45,915 bases of DNA from NCBI GenBank assembly GCA_003427395.1, contig BFEA01000027.1, forward strand, positions 4,159,439 through 4,205,353, written 5' to 3'. The position numbers were made by a program, and so were the translations under genes. Below, piece by piece: positions 11,249-21,479 of this stretch; the first letter of the stretch is position 1, and every line of letters starts with the position of its first letter. Origin of the DNA: Chara braunii (lineage: Eukaryota; Streptophyta; Charophyceae; Charales; Characeae). Below the pieces are notes generated by a model. That model saw only the letters and a program-made list of their open reading frames with translations. It was not told where the DNA came from and did no database searches.

Positions 11249-11249
11249 T

Positions 11250-12560
11250 TTCAATCCCGTCACTGTCAAAAGTGATGCGGCAGTCGACGATGGCAGTTGT
11301 GATCTCGCTCAACATCCCTCTTCCTCTCTGATTCTACTCCTTCCTCTCTCTCCTCTCACATCGTATATTCTTACCTTCACTCTCTTACTCCCCCCCTCTC
11401 TCTGCGCGGCCCCTAGCATATGAATGCACCTGGTCATTTGCACGACCAGGTTCATTTGAGGCCACGGTCGACGAAGACTTCGGATCAGGAGAGGGTCACG
11501 ACAGTGATCCCACTTGTAATAAGCACGATGCACAACTCGGGCGTGATGGGGAGCACAATCACAAAGATGATCACTTTGTCGATCTTGCAACAACGAAGAT
11601 GACAAAGGCAAAGCACACGATACCGTTGATGATGAGCTGAGGCGCGCGACAATGGGCCATGCCCCACTACACACCAAATGTGCAAAATGAGAATGAATCT
11701 TCTACTAAAAACTTGGAAGATTCACTCCCACTTGAGCATTGCCCGTCACTGCTACGCAGCCCCTTTCAACAATATTGGTCGAACCATCACTCAAACCCAA
11801 ATTTTGGCACAATCCTTCAAAACCTCCAACTAGCATCTTAGTTTGGCAAAATCGGTCAAGAAATGACCGAGATACAACCTCGTCTTCTTTCTCCTTTCCC
11901 TCTCGACTTTTCTTCCAATACGTTCGCGCATCCTCTTTTCACTCTACCACCTTATTTGCCCTACTAACTACCAAATTAACATCGGATTCGGGATCGCCCA
12001 TCCAAAAGAACCCTATCTCGCATCTCCCCGCGTCAAATTCCGTTAAGTATAAACTAGGCTATGAATTCCTCCTTCCACCATACTCGTTACCTTGTCCGCC
12101 TTCGTCACTTTCCCATATTTTCCTTCACGTGCCTGGACTAGATCCCGACCAAGTTCATGCATCTTCGTTTAGTTGTTTTGTCTCTCTTTTCCCCTGTCTA
12201 TCCCACAATCCTACTACTTACCTTTCTTCCTGTCTCTCGTCGTCGTCTTGCTTTGCTTCCCTCTCCCTTCTTCTCTCCCATCCACCTTCTTCCTCGCTTC
12301 TCTGGTCGTCTCCTTTCCTCTATTGACCCTTAGCGCAGTCCGTCGTGTCCTTCGACAGTACTCTAGCACAGCCCAACGTCGGATACAGTCTGATCACACT
12401 TGTCATATGAAGGAAACAGCGAAGGGAACTGGCTACCAATCGATCGATAAGTCTTTCGCCCCCATACCAAAAGTCCTAGGAATAATTTGCATGTAAGATC
12501 TGTTGTGAGCCACCGCGGGGATAACTTCAGAGGGAGCCAGCTACTAAGGGGTTCAATAGT
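11250..12560. other. Pyrimidine-rich unassigned stretch
   Basis: CT-rich runs at 11320-11400 and 11880-12330 give long low-complexity frames rich in Ser, Leu and Pro, not believable as a protein. The piece near 11660-11730 resembles 25090-25165 (both contain AATG.GCAAAA.GAGA.TGAATCTTC), so it is a dispersed repeat. Confidence 0.4.
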
Positions 12561-12604
12561 CTTCCACTCCTGTACCCGAGTCCAAACGAACGATTCCCAC
12601 GTGA

Positions 12605-12800
12605 GTGTCGCTGCATGCTCTCATCCCATCGGAGCATGCCTCAAGTTGTGCCTTGCCCAGGCACAAACCACTAACTTTCGGGTCCCACGGGCCTGCTCAT
12701 ACTCGAGTACCCTCTGGTTGTGCGTTGCCCAGTCACAGTCTAACATCTTTCAAGTCCCATGGACCTGCTCATACTCAAATCTCTCTGCATCAGATCCTGG
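12605..12800 (+). repeat. ~72-bp tandem repeat made of palindromes
   Basis: Two units start near 12646 and 12718 and share TTGTGC.TTGCCCAG and CCTGCTCATACTC. TTGTGCCT/AGGCACAA (12646-12653, 12659-12666) is a perfect hairpin; the second unit keeps TGTG/CACA. GCATGCTC/GAGCATGC (12613-12620, 12632-12639) is another perfect 8-bp pair just upstream. Confidence 0.65.
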
Positions 12801-13082
12801 CTAGTGGATGATACATCTGCAGGAGATCCCGACCACTCAGGATCCCGCTGCTCCGTGGGCTTTGCACCCACAGGCTCACCTATACGTCGCCCTCGTCGGT
12901 CTATCCTTTCAAGACAGGGAGGATAGAGGAACACGCAGGAACCCAAACGGACCCGCAAAAAGAGGCGCGTGCTCAAGGTCCTTGACCGCCGTGACGGACA
13001 CCCGTGGGGAGGGTTTCTATTGCTCGCCATTGTAAAGTCAGTTGCAGCAGTCCATGTTGGCCTGCACCCTACTGACAGTGAA

Positions 13083-13606
13083 CAACAGAAAAAATTCCCA
13101 GAATTAAATAATCATTCTATAGTAAAATTACATTCGAAATTTTAAATTTTCATTCCATCTTTAAAAATGTCATTCCAATTTTAAAATTTTTCGTCTTACT
13201 TGAAAAACTTTCCTTCCAAGGATGAGGTATCCCTTCTTATTTGAACTGCATGCTAGAGATGGAATGACAGTCTAGATGAGTTAATCAAATATTTTAATTG
13301 GACTGTCATTCTAAGTAAGAATTTTTAGTCATAAATAAACTAATTCAATCTAAATTAGAAGAAATTTATTGTAGTAGAATGAAAGTTTAATTAAAAATAT
13401 TCATAAACTCATCCAGACTTTCATTCCATCTTGAACAAATAGATGTACTTGGAAGGGAAAACTCATATTTAAACAAGAACTTATCAAATAAAACTGGAAA
13501 TTTTAGAATTGGACGAACATTAGAATGATAATTTATGAATATGAAGGATTTTTTTTTTTATGGAATGTTTCTTCAACTTTCATTTCTCGTAGGAATTTTT
13601 CCGTTG
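13083..13606 (+). mobile_element. ITR element (MITE-like), copy 1, 524 bp
   Basis: The ends are CAACAGAAAAAATTCC and GGAATTTTTCCGTTG, inverted repeats of about 15 bp. Flanking AA on both sides is a putative 2-bp target duplication. The AT-rich interior carries repeated GAATGAAA/TTTCATTC words and no ORF. Three other copies in the window have the same length and ends. Confidence 0.85.
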
Positions 13607-13609
13607 AAG

Positions 13610-14029
13610 GAGGGTGGTGACGCAGACGTCGTTCACTCCATCTGCTTCTTTGCCCAACCATTTTAAAGCACTTTTTGACTTTCTTTCGAAGTTTTTTTCA
13701 TCCTTCCTTCGTGGTACTTTTTCGCCATCGGTCTCGGAGATAGTTTTCAGCCTGGCCAAAAAACAAGAAAAAATAAATAAATAGAGAAAAATAGAAGGAG
13801 TAAATTTAAAATTAAATTAATAAAAATAGGGAACTGTTGGAAGGCGTGGACTCACTACCACCCTCTTGGTCTCGCTAGTCGAACCCAAACCCGGACCCGT
13901 CCAATAAAACCAAGGGGAATAGTCCCACAAAATCCTCGACCCCTCAGTTTCCGTCGGTCGTGCTCCTTCGCTTCATCGCCATGTGCTGACCTCGAACCTC
14001 AAACCCGTCGCTTGAAAGTTTGGTAGTGT
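13610..14029. other. No gene recognised
   Basis: AT-rich near 13760-13830, then ordinary composition. No supported gene. Confidence 0.4.
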
Positions 14030-14400
14030 TGTCGAGCGCATCAGCCCCCGCGCGAGCGAGGGCCCTCCCGGCCACGTCACGCAGGAGTTACACAACAAAA
14101 CAAAATCCGGAGACAACTTAGGGACAACGCGAAGTAGTTTTCGTGAGCCACCGAGGCGGTGCGCGGTCACATTGTCCCTACGCCGCTCTAGCCGGATGCG
14201 CCAGCTGTACATCCCGCAGTCCCCTACGACAGGATAGGTTCCCGCGGGGCATAAGCTTGCTTCCCTAAGGGGCTGTCACCACCCTTAGCGGCGTATCCCT
14301 ACCAAGCTACCGACCCACGTGCGAAAGCTTCTAAATGCAATTGCAGAGGTGGGTCGGCCGAAGACGTTTGCTCGCATGCTGTAGTAAAGGTATATGGGAT
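14030..14400 (-). repeat. Dispersed repeat R, copy 3 (inverted)
   Basis: The reverse complement contains CCACCTCTGCAATTGCA, CGCACGTGGGTCGGTAGCTT, GGGATACGCCGC, CCTGTCGTAGGGG, ACTCCTGCGTGACGTGGCCG and GATGCGCTCGACAAC, in the order of the other copies. TAGCTTGGTAGG is one base from an A-box. Confidence 0.65.
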
Positions 14401-15150
14401 TAAACACCTATTGAACCCGGACGCCGTCCGTCACTTAGGGCGCTGATCTCCTAAGGATGAAGCTTACGCAGGTCGACTAGAGCGGTTTCAGTCAAGTATA
14501 GAAACCAACAACAACTTGACCCTAGTCCCTTGTACACAATTTCATCATACAAATATAGGTATATATATAATTTATTCAGACGAAATCACCAAGAATAATA
14601 CACATGAAGTCACTCTTTCAAATCAACCATCTTAATAATTATAGCACAACGCTTTAATGGGTTTGGTCTGACGAAAAAGGATCATGCTATCGTGTTTTCG
14701 TACTGATCGTCGATATGGTTGACACATAATTTTCCTTTTTCAAGTTTTTTAAGCTAAAGTCAGACTTTTTTCAAGTCTGAATTTAGAACAATATTGTGTC
14801 TACTGAAGCTTGTCGTGGTTAGCTTTTGCAAGTAAATACTACTGGTATCATGCAAATCAACAAGTTATCTGGTTCCTAACCGAAATTTCAACTCTCGATT
14901 CGATCTCATCTCAGCCATCGCCTCCTTTTAGCTTCAACATACGCATGTGGTTACCCCTCAATGCATAAGCATGATAGTGCCATCATCGGGGTAATCCAGA
15001 TACTATCCATCTGACAGTCCTATCTAAATAGAGTGTTTTGTTTTTGTTTTGTTTAAAGATTACCTCATGAAGTCATGAATCATATGACCTCCTCAACAGG
15101 ACACGTCTATGTGAGGTGTTTTCTGAGACTCAAGTAGGATATCAGAAGGC
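14401..15150. other. No gene recognised
   Basis: AT-rich, with short hairpin-like words such as AAAGTCAGACTTTTTTCAAG near 14756. No supported ORF. Confidence 0.4.
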
Positions 15151-15155
15151 GGTGT

Positions 15156-16244
15156 CTAACCCAAGTAGATCTGTCGTCCTCCGCGCACCCGTGTCTCCAA
15201 TGAATCCAGTCGTGCAAGCTCAATGTCGTCGAATGTCAGGATAGTCTTTCGCTCACCTCGCATGACTCTAATGATCCGAGTGTCATAGAGAGAGGTCATC
15301 CGTAAGGCTAATCTCGATACTATGACTCGCAGAGGCCGACTGAGTCCAAATAGGTGTCGGGTCTCCGTGTCCTGGATTCGGACGACGCCGAAGCGTCTAC
15401 CGGACGAGGTAATCATGATGCTCACAATGACTCGGGAGAGACATTGAAGATTGCTCGCACGGTGGAAATATAAAGTATATCCAAAAAACTCATCTGGGGT
15501 CCGAGCCGTATTGGCTCGAAAATCCGCGCGAGTATTAGAAAAAAATATCTCGCCGTTGCGGAGCAATCCAATGAAGCCGATCCATTCAGTAGGAGAACCA
15601 TCTTGAACCCGCAAAAGTTGCTCCGCTCCTCTGATGAGATCGTCCTCATGCGTATCACGAACCAGCAGGTACCTCGGGATCATCAAGTCTCGTCGTTTTT
15701 CAGGCATCTGCGTATTAGAACAAAAAACGCATTAGTCGCATAGTCGTTCTTCGAGTTCGTCATCCTTATTTTGCCAGACATACTCTGAGAATGGTTCAAC
15801 TTGTAGAATGATGAACCTACTCGCCTGTACTCGTCTTGTGTGATATATGCCAAAGAAAGGACCTTGTCGTTCGTTTAGCCAAAGTACGATACAAACTAAA
15901 GTCAGCCTTATCTCAGGAATTTCACCTATTCGAGGGTTTATCTTATAAGGCTGCATCGCTACCAAATTAATGCTGACGAACTCATAATCGGGCAGTGGTG
16001 GCACGAATTCATAGTGAAGGATGTCCAGTCTTGTTCTTGATCTGAAAATGAGTCGCCTAGGAGGATTCCCCGCACTGCCATCCCAGAACCTTGGAACATC
16101 CTCCTCTGAGTATAATTCATAAGGATTATAAACGAGTCGTCATATTCTCTCTAGTCTTTCTCCATTAAGTCTTTGGGATTCGACCCTTTCTGCCGCTGCG
16201 TCACGATTGCGGAAGAGGCAACAGTCCGTCGTCCCTACCGACAA
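15156..16244 (-). pseudogene. Unknown protein-coding sequence with two in-frame stops behind a good splice acceptor
   Basis: One frame of 363 codons runs from a strong acceptor (TTAACTTAATTGC, CTCGTCTTTC, TTTTCAG|TTG at 16247-16245) to a stop at 15156. It is interrupted only by TGA at 16142-16140 and TAA at 15734-15732. The frame covers FWDGSAGNPPRRLIFRSRTR, LPDYEFVSINLVAMQPYKIN and MPEKRRDLMIPRYLLVRDTH; the Arg/Asp/Glu-rich composition looks protein-like. A GTAAGAG donor lies upstream at about 16431. The second stop could be removed by a 72-nt intron with a weak GTCTGG donor, but the better GTATGT donor gives 76 nt and breaks the frame. No family or transposon protein was recognised. Confidence 0.4.
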
Positions 16245-16249
16245 CTGAA

Positions 16250-17045
16250 AAGAAAGACGAGAGCAATTAAGTTAAAATTTCTATTATTTATACATTATTC
16301 TTTTCACTGGTTCGTGCTTCTTTTGGCACGACCCTCCACGATAAGAGTGCCTAACTGCACTCTGCTTAAACTAGTATCACATGAACTGTGCTGCTTATGG
16401 CACCAGTTTCCCATGCGTTAGTGACTCTTACTATGACCACCAGTAGGGTATATTACAACTGTCCTTCTTTACGTGAGGCGCCAAGAAATTTCCTGAGACC
16501 TTTCCGTGAATATACGCATATCCTTCCCCTAGGAGGTGGTTTGGGATACCCCTGTCCTCGCCCGAGAGAACCTCGGATCTCAAAAGTCGGGCTGGCTCCA
16601 CCACAACAGCATGGTACCCCCCCGCAGAGCAGTCCACTCCGAGTCGATAACAGGGTCGGCCCCTAAGGCAACGAACCCCCGCCTTAGATGCCTCCTAGAG
16701 AAAGGAAAGGAATCTATCACGGTGAACCAACGACCTCTTGCCGCCTGTCGTCAAGAATAACTTAGACGAAAAATGATCACAGAAAGGAAAGTCATTCACA
16801 CGAACGGGCATAGATTGAGAGGGTCATTCGGGAAAGAACTAGTGACCTTGGGAAAATTCTATGTCAGTTCATACTTTTCTTCTTTGTGATCGCTTTATTT
16901 TTCGTCGTCTTATTTTTTCTTTCGGTTTAACACATACATATAAGTGCGGAGAAGTGAGAACAACCAAACATTAGTCATCTCAAGGTCGACCCACTTCCAT
17001 TTCAATAAGCTACACCTGCAGTCGAATCAAATGCACAAGCGGTTA
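16250..17045. other. No gene recognised; possible upstream exon on the minus strand
   Basis: A 68-residue minus-strand frame (16637-16431) abuts a TCATA|GTAAGAG donor, but its phase does not match the downstream exon, so it is at most a noncoding exon. Confidence 0.3.
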
Positions 17046-17049
17046 TCGG

Positions 17050-17560
17050 GTAGCTGAAAATTCAGCAATGAAAATTCTGAAGTGAAAGTTTTTGACAGTT
17101 TGAAAATCCTGAATGATCCTGAAGTGGTGAAAGGTCCAAAGACCCTGAAAACCACCTGTTTAGGCAGGCTACATCCTGAAGTGGTGAAGGGTGTCCTGAA
17201 GTGGTCAAGTGAAGAGTTTTTGGCAGTCTAAAAATCTTGAATGGTCCTGAAGTGGTGAAAGGTCCGATGATCATGAAAACCACCCTTCACCGCTTCAGGA
17301 TGCAGCCTCCCTAAACAGGTGGTTTTCAGGGTCTTCGAAGCTTTCACCACTTCAGGACCATTCAAGATTTTCAGACCTGAATGGTCCTGAAGTGGTGAAA
17401 GGTCCGAAGACCCTGAAAACCACATGTTTAGGCAGGCTGCATCCTGAAGTGGTGAAGGGTGTCCTGAAGTGGTGAAAGGTCCGAAGACTCGGAAAACCAC
17501 CTGTTTAGGCAGGCTGGATCCTGAAGTTGTGAAGGGTGTCCTGAAGTGGTGATAAAAAAT
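17050..17560. repeat. TCCTGAAGTGGTGAA repeat cluster with an ~86-bp inverted repeat
   Basis: TCCTGAAGTGGTGAA or a close form occurs at least eight times. Arms 17281-17366 and 17377-17461 are reverse complements at roughly 90% identity around a 10-bp centre. Flanking direct copies (17111-17200, 17240-17270, 17462-17550) carry the same GGTCCGAAGACCCTGAAAAC and GTTTAGGCAGGCT words. Confidence 0.8.
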
Positions 17561-18060
17561 ACAACTGTTGTTAACCTTCTCTCATCAAACGACAAGTTCA
17601 ATAAAAGAAACAATACAAATTCAAACTCAGGTCAGACTTACATTCACACGCGTCAACACACATTTCCTCTACCTTTCAGTGAACATTCAAAGAACAGGGT
17701 CAAGCAAAGTGTGGGTTCACTCAAGCGTGAAAGGGTCTCAGTCAAACTGACTGTCCACTGACCTTGAGTGAAGTTTGTACGGCACACTCAAGAAGACCGT
17801 ATAGAATTACACCCCTTTTGGACGAGAAGGTAGTCGTCCCCAGTCGTCAGCAAAGTGATTGACACCACTCTCTTGCTGCGACCATCTGCCACAACACCCC
17901 CTCACTTACTTTTCAGTAAGTGTCGCCGCCACTCACTGCCGTCAAGTCCACGCCTCCTCAAAAGACACCACTCTGACGGCACCTTCACTGCGCCAATGCC
18001 CAGTTGTGGCTCAACACAAAAATATTGTTGACACTTCTGTAAATTATGTGCCGTCGTAAA

Positions 18061-18432
18061 AAAATCGACAGCGCTTCCGCACTTCCGCCATCTAACTCGG
18101 TGCCGCCGCCGTAGAAATTCAGAGGCGCTTCCGCACCACTGTCATAAAACTTAGTGCCGCTGCTGCAGAAATTCAGCAGCGCTTCCGCACCACCGCCGTA
18201 AATCTTAGTGCCCGCAACCGCAGAAATTCGACAGCACTTCCGTACCACCGTCGTAAAACTTAATGCCACCGCCGCAGAAATTCAGCAGCATTTTCGTACC
18301 ACCGCCGTAAAACTTAATGCCTCCGCCGCAGAAATTCGGCAGCACTTTCGTACCACCGCCGTAAAACTTAATGTCGCCGCCACATAAATTTGGTAGCACT
18401 TCCGTACCACCGCCGTAAAACCCGGAGTTACC
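18061..18432. repeat. ~60-bp CCGCCGTAAAACTTA tandem repeat, ~6 units
   Basis: The consensus runs CCACCGCCGTAAAACTTA, TGCC(A)CCGCCGCAGAAATT, CAGCAGCACTTCCGTA. Each unit splits into two diverged halves, both starting CCGCCG and containing AAA(C/T)T. The period is divisible by three and keeps minus-strand frames open (Gly-rich FYGGGTEVLPNFCGG type), a by-product of the repeat. Confidence 0.8.
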
Positions 18433-19867
18433 GCCGGCCACCGCTGTAATATTTTGGCAACTTCCCCACTATAGTGGAAAAATACCTGGCCAAAATTGGT
18501 AAAATTTGGGCCCCAGGCCCAAATTCCACAGCGTCGTACTGCCGCAGTCCCGCAGTGCACCTGGGTCAGCCCTGTAGGACCACCACCAGCCAGAGGAGAG
18601 GGGAGCAGAGTGCTCCCTGCCTTGGCTATGGCTGCCCAACTCTCCTCCTTGCACTCCTCAGCAGGTCTCCAGCTTTCTCCTCTCGTTGGTCAGGCACCAG
18701 CTCCAGCAGCCAGCAGCACTCACAAGTGCTCGTCACACACTGGCATCACGAGTGCATTGTGTGGCAGCTGGGGGACAGTTGCCTGTTATATACTGGCTGA
18801 AGAGGGTTGGACGTCACTCCAACCCCCAGGCAAAATCGCGGGCTCACTTCGAGCCCTTGATCTGCCAAGATCTAGGGTTGACTGTGGTCGCACCACAGCC
18901 ACAGCCTTAGTGTGGGGCAGTTTCTTTAACTGCCCCATTTTATTTTTCCTTTTCTTTTTCCCAGCTATCTCGGAATTTCACGAGATAGCTGGGCTCCTTC
19001 CATTTCAAAATCTATTTTTCTTTTATTTTTCTGATAAGGGGTTGGAAAGATACAACCCCTTACAGTTTGATGTATCTGGACCCTTTTCCCAGGGCAGATA
19101 CATCGGGAAAAAGGTTGCACCTAGCCTTTTCCTTAGTGACTCTTCAATTTTCAGGCTCCCTTAAAAAACGGAAGCCTAACAGTTACTAGCACCACGTGAG
19201 GACAAGTGTCCTCACGTAGAATAAAAAAAACAACAAAAGAAAATAATAAATAAAAACTAACTTCTAATTTTTCCTGCACCTGGCTCTTTCCTCAGCCAGG
19301 TTCGTGCTGTTGCATGCATCAACCCTCCTCCTTTTGCTCTGCCCTCCCCTGAAAACGAGAAGGGCAGTTGTCAGTTTGGGAGGAGTAGGTCCTCCTCCTC
19401 CCAACTGCCTCGTTCTCCCTCTCATCAACTCCCTCAGCCCTTTCCCACACGCGCACGCTGTGGGCCACGAGATTTGAGATCTCGCGTCCACAGTTGTTCT
19501 TCCTAAAACAAAGTAGGAGCTCTTCTTGCTCCCATATAGTCGCAAAGACTGTACTTTTGTCCCACAAGGCAGTTGCCTCGTTTTCGTTTTGTTTCCTTTT
19601 TTTTTTTTTTTTTACAGTTTTTAGTTTTTCTTTGTTTCAGCCCCCCCCCGTTTTCCTTGTTTGGTCGAGCCTTAACGGTTCACGAACGGGGAAGGGGAGA
19701 AAACAAAAAGAACTAAAACAACAAAAAAAACTTACCTTGTTGCTCATCTGCATACCCCTGAGTTCTGAGGTAGATTCATTCGATTTTGCTCATCCTGTGG
19801 TTGGTTTCCTCGACGAGGAGCCAACCTTAGGTAGGTCGGTAGGTAGGTGGGTAGGTAGGTGGTCTTT

Positions 19868-19950
<83 letters not shown>

Positions 19951-19958
19951 TTCTCTGT
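19868..19958 (+). repeat. (CT)n microsatellite, preceded by GGTA-type repeats
   Basis: About 40 CT units interrupted only by CTTT near the end. The preceding 19831-19862 is a TAGG/GGTA tetranucleotide run. Confidence 0.95.
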
Positions 19959-19999
19959 GCCTGAACCTAGACGCTATCGGCGCCGGGTTCAGGCGCAAA

Positions 20000-20066
20000 G
20001 GCTGACTGTCGAGGAAAGGACCTCCTGATGAGTCGGTGAAATCCCGACGAAACGGTTTGTTCAGCC
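20000..20066 (+). ncRNA. Type III hammerhead ribozyme
   Basis: All core elements are present in order. Stem III 5' strand GGCTGA plus CTGT precedes the cleavage nucleotide C20010 (a GTC site). Stem I is GAGG/CCTC with loop AAAGGA. CTGATGA lies at 20025-20031. Stem II is GTCGG/CCGAC with loop TGAAATC. GAAAC lies at 20049-20053. The stem III 3' strand GG..TCAGCC ends at 20066. Inner stem III has T-A, G-C, T-G and C-G pairs, then a TTTGT bulge, then six Watson-Crick pairs. The next hairpin (20064-20088) shares GCC with stem III, so the two folds compete. Plant retrozymes and some Penelope-like elements carry such ribozymes. No second copy or flanking LTR was found, so the host element is unidentified. 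Confidence 0.85.
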
Positions 20067-20117
20067 CGTTCGTTTTCAACGAACGGGCGTTTTGCTGGTA
20101 GCTTGTAAAAAAAAACG

Positions 20118-20148
<31 letters not shown>

Positions 20149-20540
20149 AAAAAAAATCTAGGAAAAAAATAAAACCAACTTACCTCAAAAACGGTTGCCC
20201 GTTTTCAACGGGCGCCTGTGTCTCTTCTGGGGACTTACAACCCACTGCCTCATCTTCTTGCGCCATCTGGCGCGTTAGATCGTAGTTTTTTTTTTTTTTA
20301 GGGTAATAATAAAAATCGTTGGCTTATGCCAACGTTTACTGCTATGTGCCCTTGGGCACATCTTCTGGCGCCAAGTGGCGCTGTTTTGGCTTTTTATTTG
20401 TTTATTTATTTTTATTTTTATCTTTATTATTTTTATTTTTATTACGTGTTATCCTTGCGCAGGGTCATGCTAATCTCGCGTGGCTAATCTCGATCGCGCG
20501 ATCTTCATGATCGTGCGGTCGAGATTGATCGCGCCCTTCA

Positions 20541-20655
20541 AAAAAAAAGCAGCTCTAAAAGGAGTTGCGCCCAGTAGGGCTTGTTAGATTCGATCCCGAC
20601 ATCAGTCGGGTGAGCGTTTGGCATGTTACCTACTGGGCTAGCTCCTTTTCACATG
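20541..20655 (-). ncRNA. tRNA-like Pol III unit / SINE candidate
   Basis: On the minus strand an exact A-box match TAGCCCAGTAGG (20640-20629) precedes a 9/11 B-box match GGATCGAATCT (20596-20586) at tRNA-like spacing, and T runs follow (20562-20559 and 20548-20541). CCCGAC/GTCGGG forms a T-arm-like hairpin. The 5' end AGGAGCTAGCCCAGTAGG also pairs with the 3' end CCTACTGGGC...CTCCT, closing the whole unit as a long stem, which is not tRNA-like. It cannot fold as an intact tRNA. Confidence 0.5.
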
Positions 20656-20660
20656 AGTTA

Positions 20661-21225
20661 AGATCACGACTCTTCTATTTGAAGAACTGCCCTCAGTAGG
20701 ATTTCTGGTTGTGGCTTAGGGTCGGCTCAGCCTGCCACACTTTGCCAACGGGCGCGCCGCTGTCGACCTGGTGTCATCCCGGCCCCGGCGGCTCGTGGCT
20801 CAGTAGCCTATAGCCGGCGGCCATGGCACCAGGCCCTTTGTACGAAGCAAACCCCGTGGCTTAAAAAAAAAAAACCTCCTAGCTTTCTTTACGTCGCGGC
20901 CTTGTTTCTAGTGCGGCCACTTCTTTTCGAGCCTACTTAGGCCCTTAATCGCGCAGCTTAACAGCCGCGCGACATTGTTTTAGGTAGAATAGGTCTAGCT
21001 TTAGTCTTTCCACGGCCGAGCATCCCTGTGATCTAACCGAAACCTGCGGACGAGTTGGAACTTTCCAATAGCATGTCTTATTTCATCATACCAATTACCA
21101 CAAACTTTCATCAAAGTTTGGACTTCGTCCGACATTGAAAATACAGGGCAGATACCCTTGCCAGGGTTTCTGTCCCGACACCGTAACCAATAGAACCAAG
21201 CCAGGGCTGAGCTAAGTAGGCGTGA
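20661..21225. other. No gene recognised; GC-rich fold-back at 20770-20835
   Basis: CCTGGTG (about 20778) and CACCAGG (about 20827) bracket complementary GGC-rich arms. TCGCGC/GCGCGA brackets 20950-20973. Confidence 0.4.
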
Positions 21226-21228
21226 ACC

Positions 21229-21475
21229 TCTATATAAACAGTCTAAGGGGAGTGATTTGAGCTATCAGCAGAGAATCGCTCTTCGCCTTGGCCCCTCGGC
21301 CAGTCCCCCGACCGCCAGATGATGTCGTTCGTGCCTAGGTTCATAGTTGTGTGGTACCATGGCCGTCGAGCACACCACATGCATCGCCGAAAATCTCGAC
21401 TTTCCTCATGCCAAGTTTGAAACAGTCGTTCCTTTCGACGTGTCGTCCCACATAATTTTACCACGCGTACACAAG
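21229..21475 (+). CDS. Possible promoter and first coding exon
   Basis: A TATATAA word at about 21230 lies some 125 bp upstream of an ATG in strong context (ACCATGG, 21359). The frame MAVEHTTCIAENLDFPHAKF continues to an AAG|GTAAGG donor at about 21475. No downstream exon was found before the 22.1-kb hAT element. ATGATG at 21319 opens a competing short frame. No similarity was recognised. Confidence 0.25.
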
Positions 21476-21479
21476 GTAA

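Larger units (their letters stand above)
18460..20660. repeat. Dense cluster of perfect short palindromes (>20 hairpins in 2.2 kb)
   Basis: Perfect arms include CCACTATAGTGG (18465); AATTTGGGCC/GGCCCAAATT (18503-18525); GGGAGCA/TGCTCCC (18601); GGGTTGGA/TCCAACCC (18804); GGGCTC/GAGCCC (18840); TGTGGT/ACCACA (18883); GGGGCAGTT/AACTGCCCC (18914); CCAGCTATCTCG/CGAGATAGCTGG (18961-18992); TAAGGGGTTG/CAACCCCTTA (19035); GATGTATCTG/CAGATACATC (19069); ACGTGAGGACA/TGTCCTCACGT (19194); ACCTGGCT/AGCCAGGT (19278); TTGGGAGGAG/CTCCTCCCAA (19376); GCCCGTTCGTT/AACGAACGGGC (20064); CGTTGGC/GCCAACG (20317); ATGTGCCC/GGGCACAT (20344). AATCTCGATCGCGCGATC pairs with 20509-20526 with two mismatches. The arms are unrelated in sequence, so this is not one repeat family. 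T, A and CT tracts separate many of them. Confidence 0.85.

Noticed and set aside
11739-12326. 195-residue Ser/Leu/Pro protein
   Set aside because: Low-complexity CT-rich DNA, no recognisable residues or start context.
18205-18441. Glycine-rich repeat proteins on the minus strand
   Set aside because: By-products of the 60-bp CCGCCG repeat in several frames at once.
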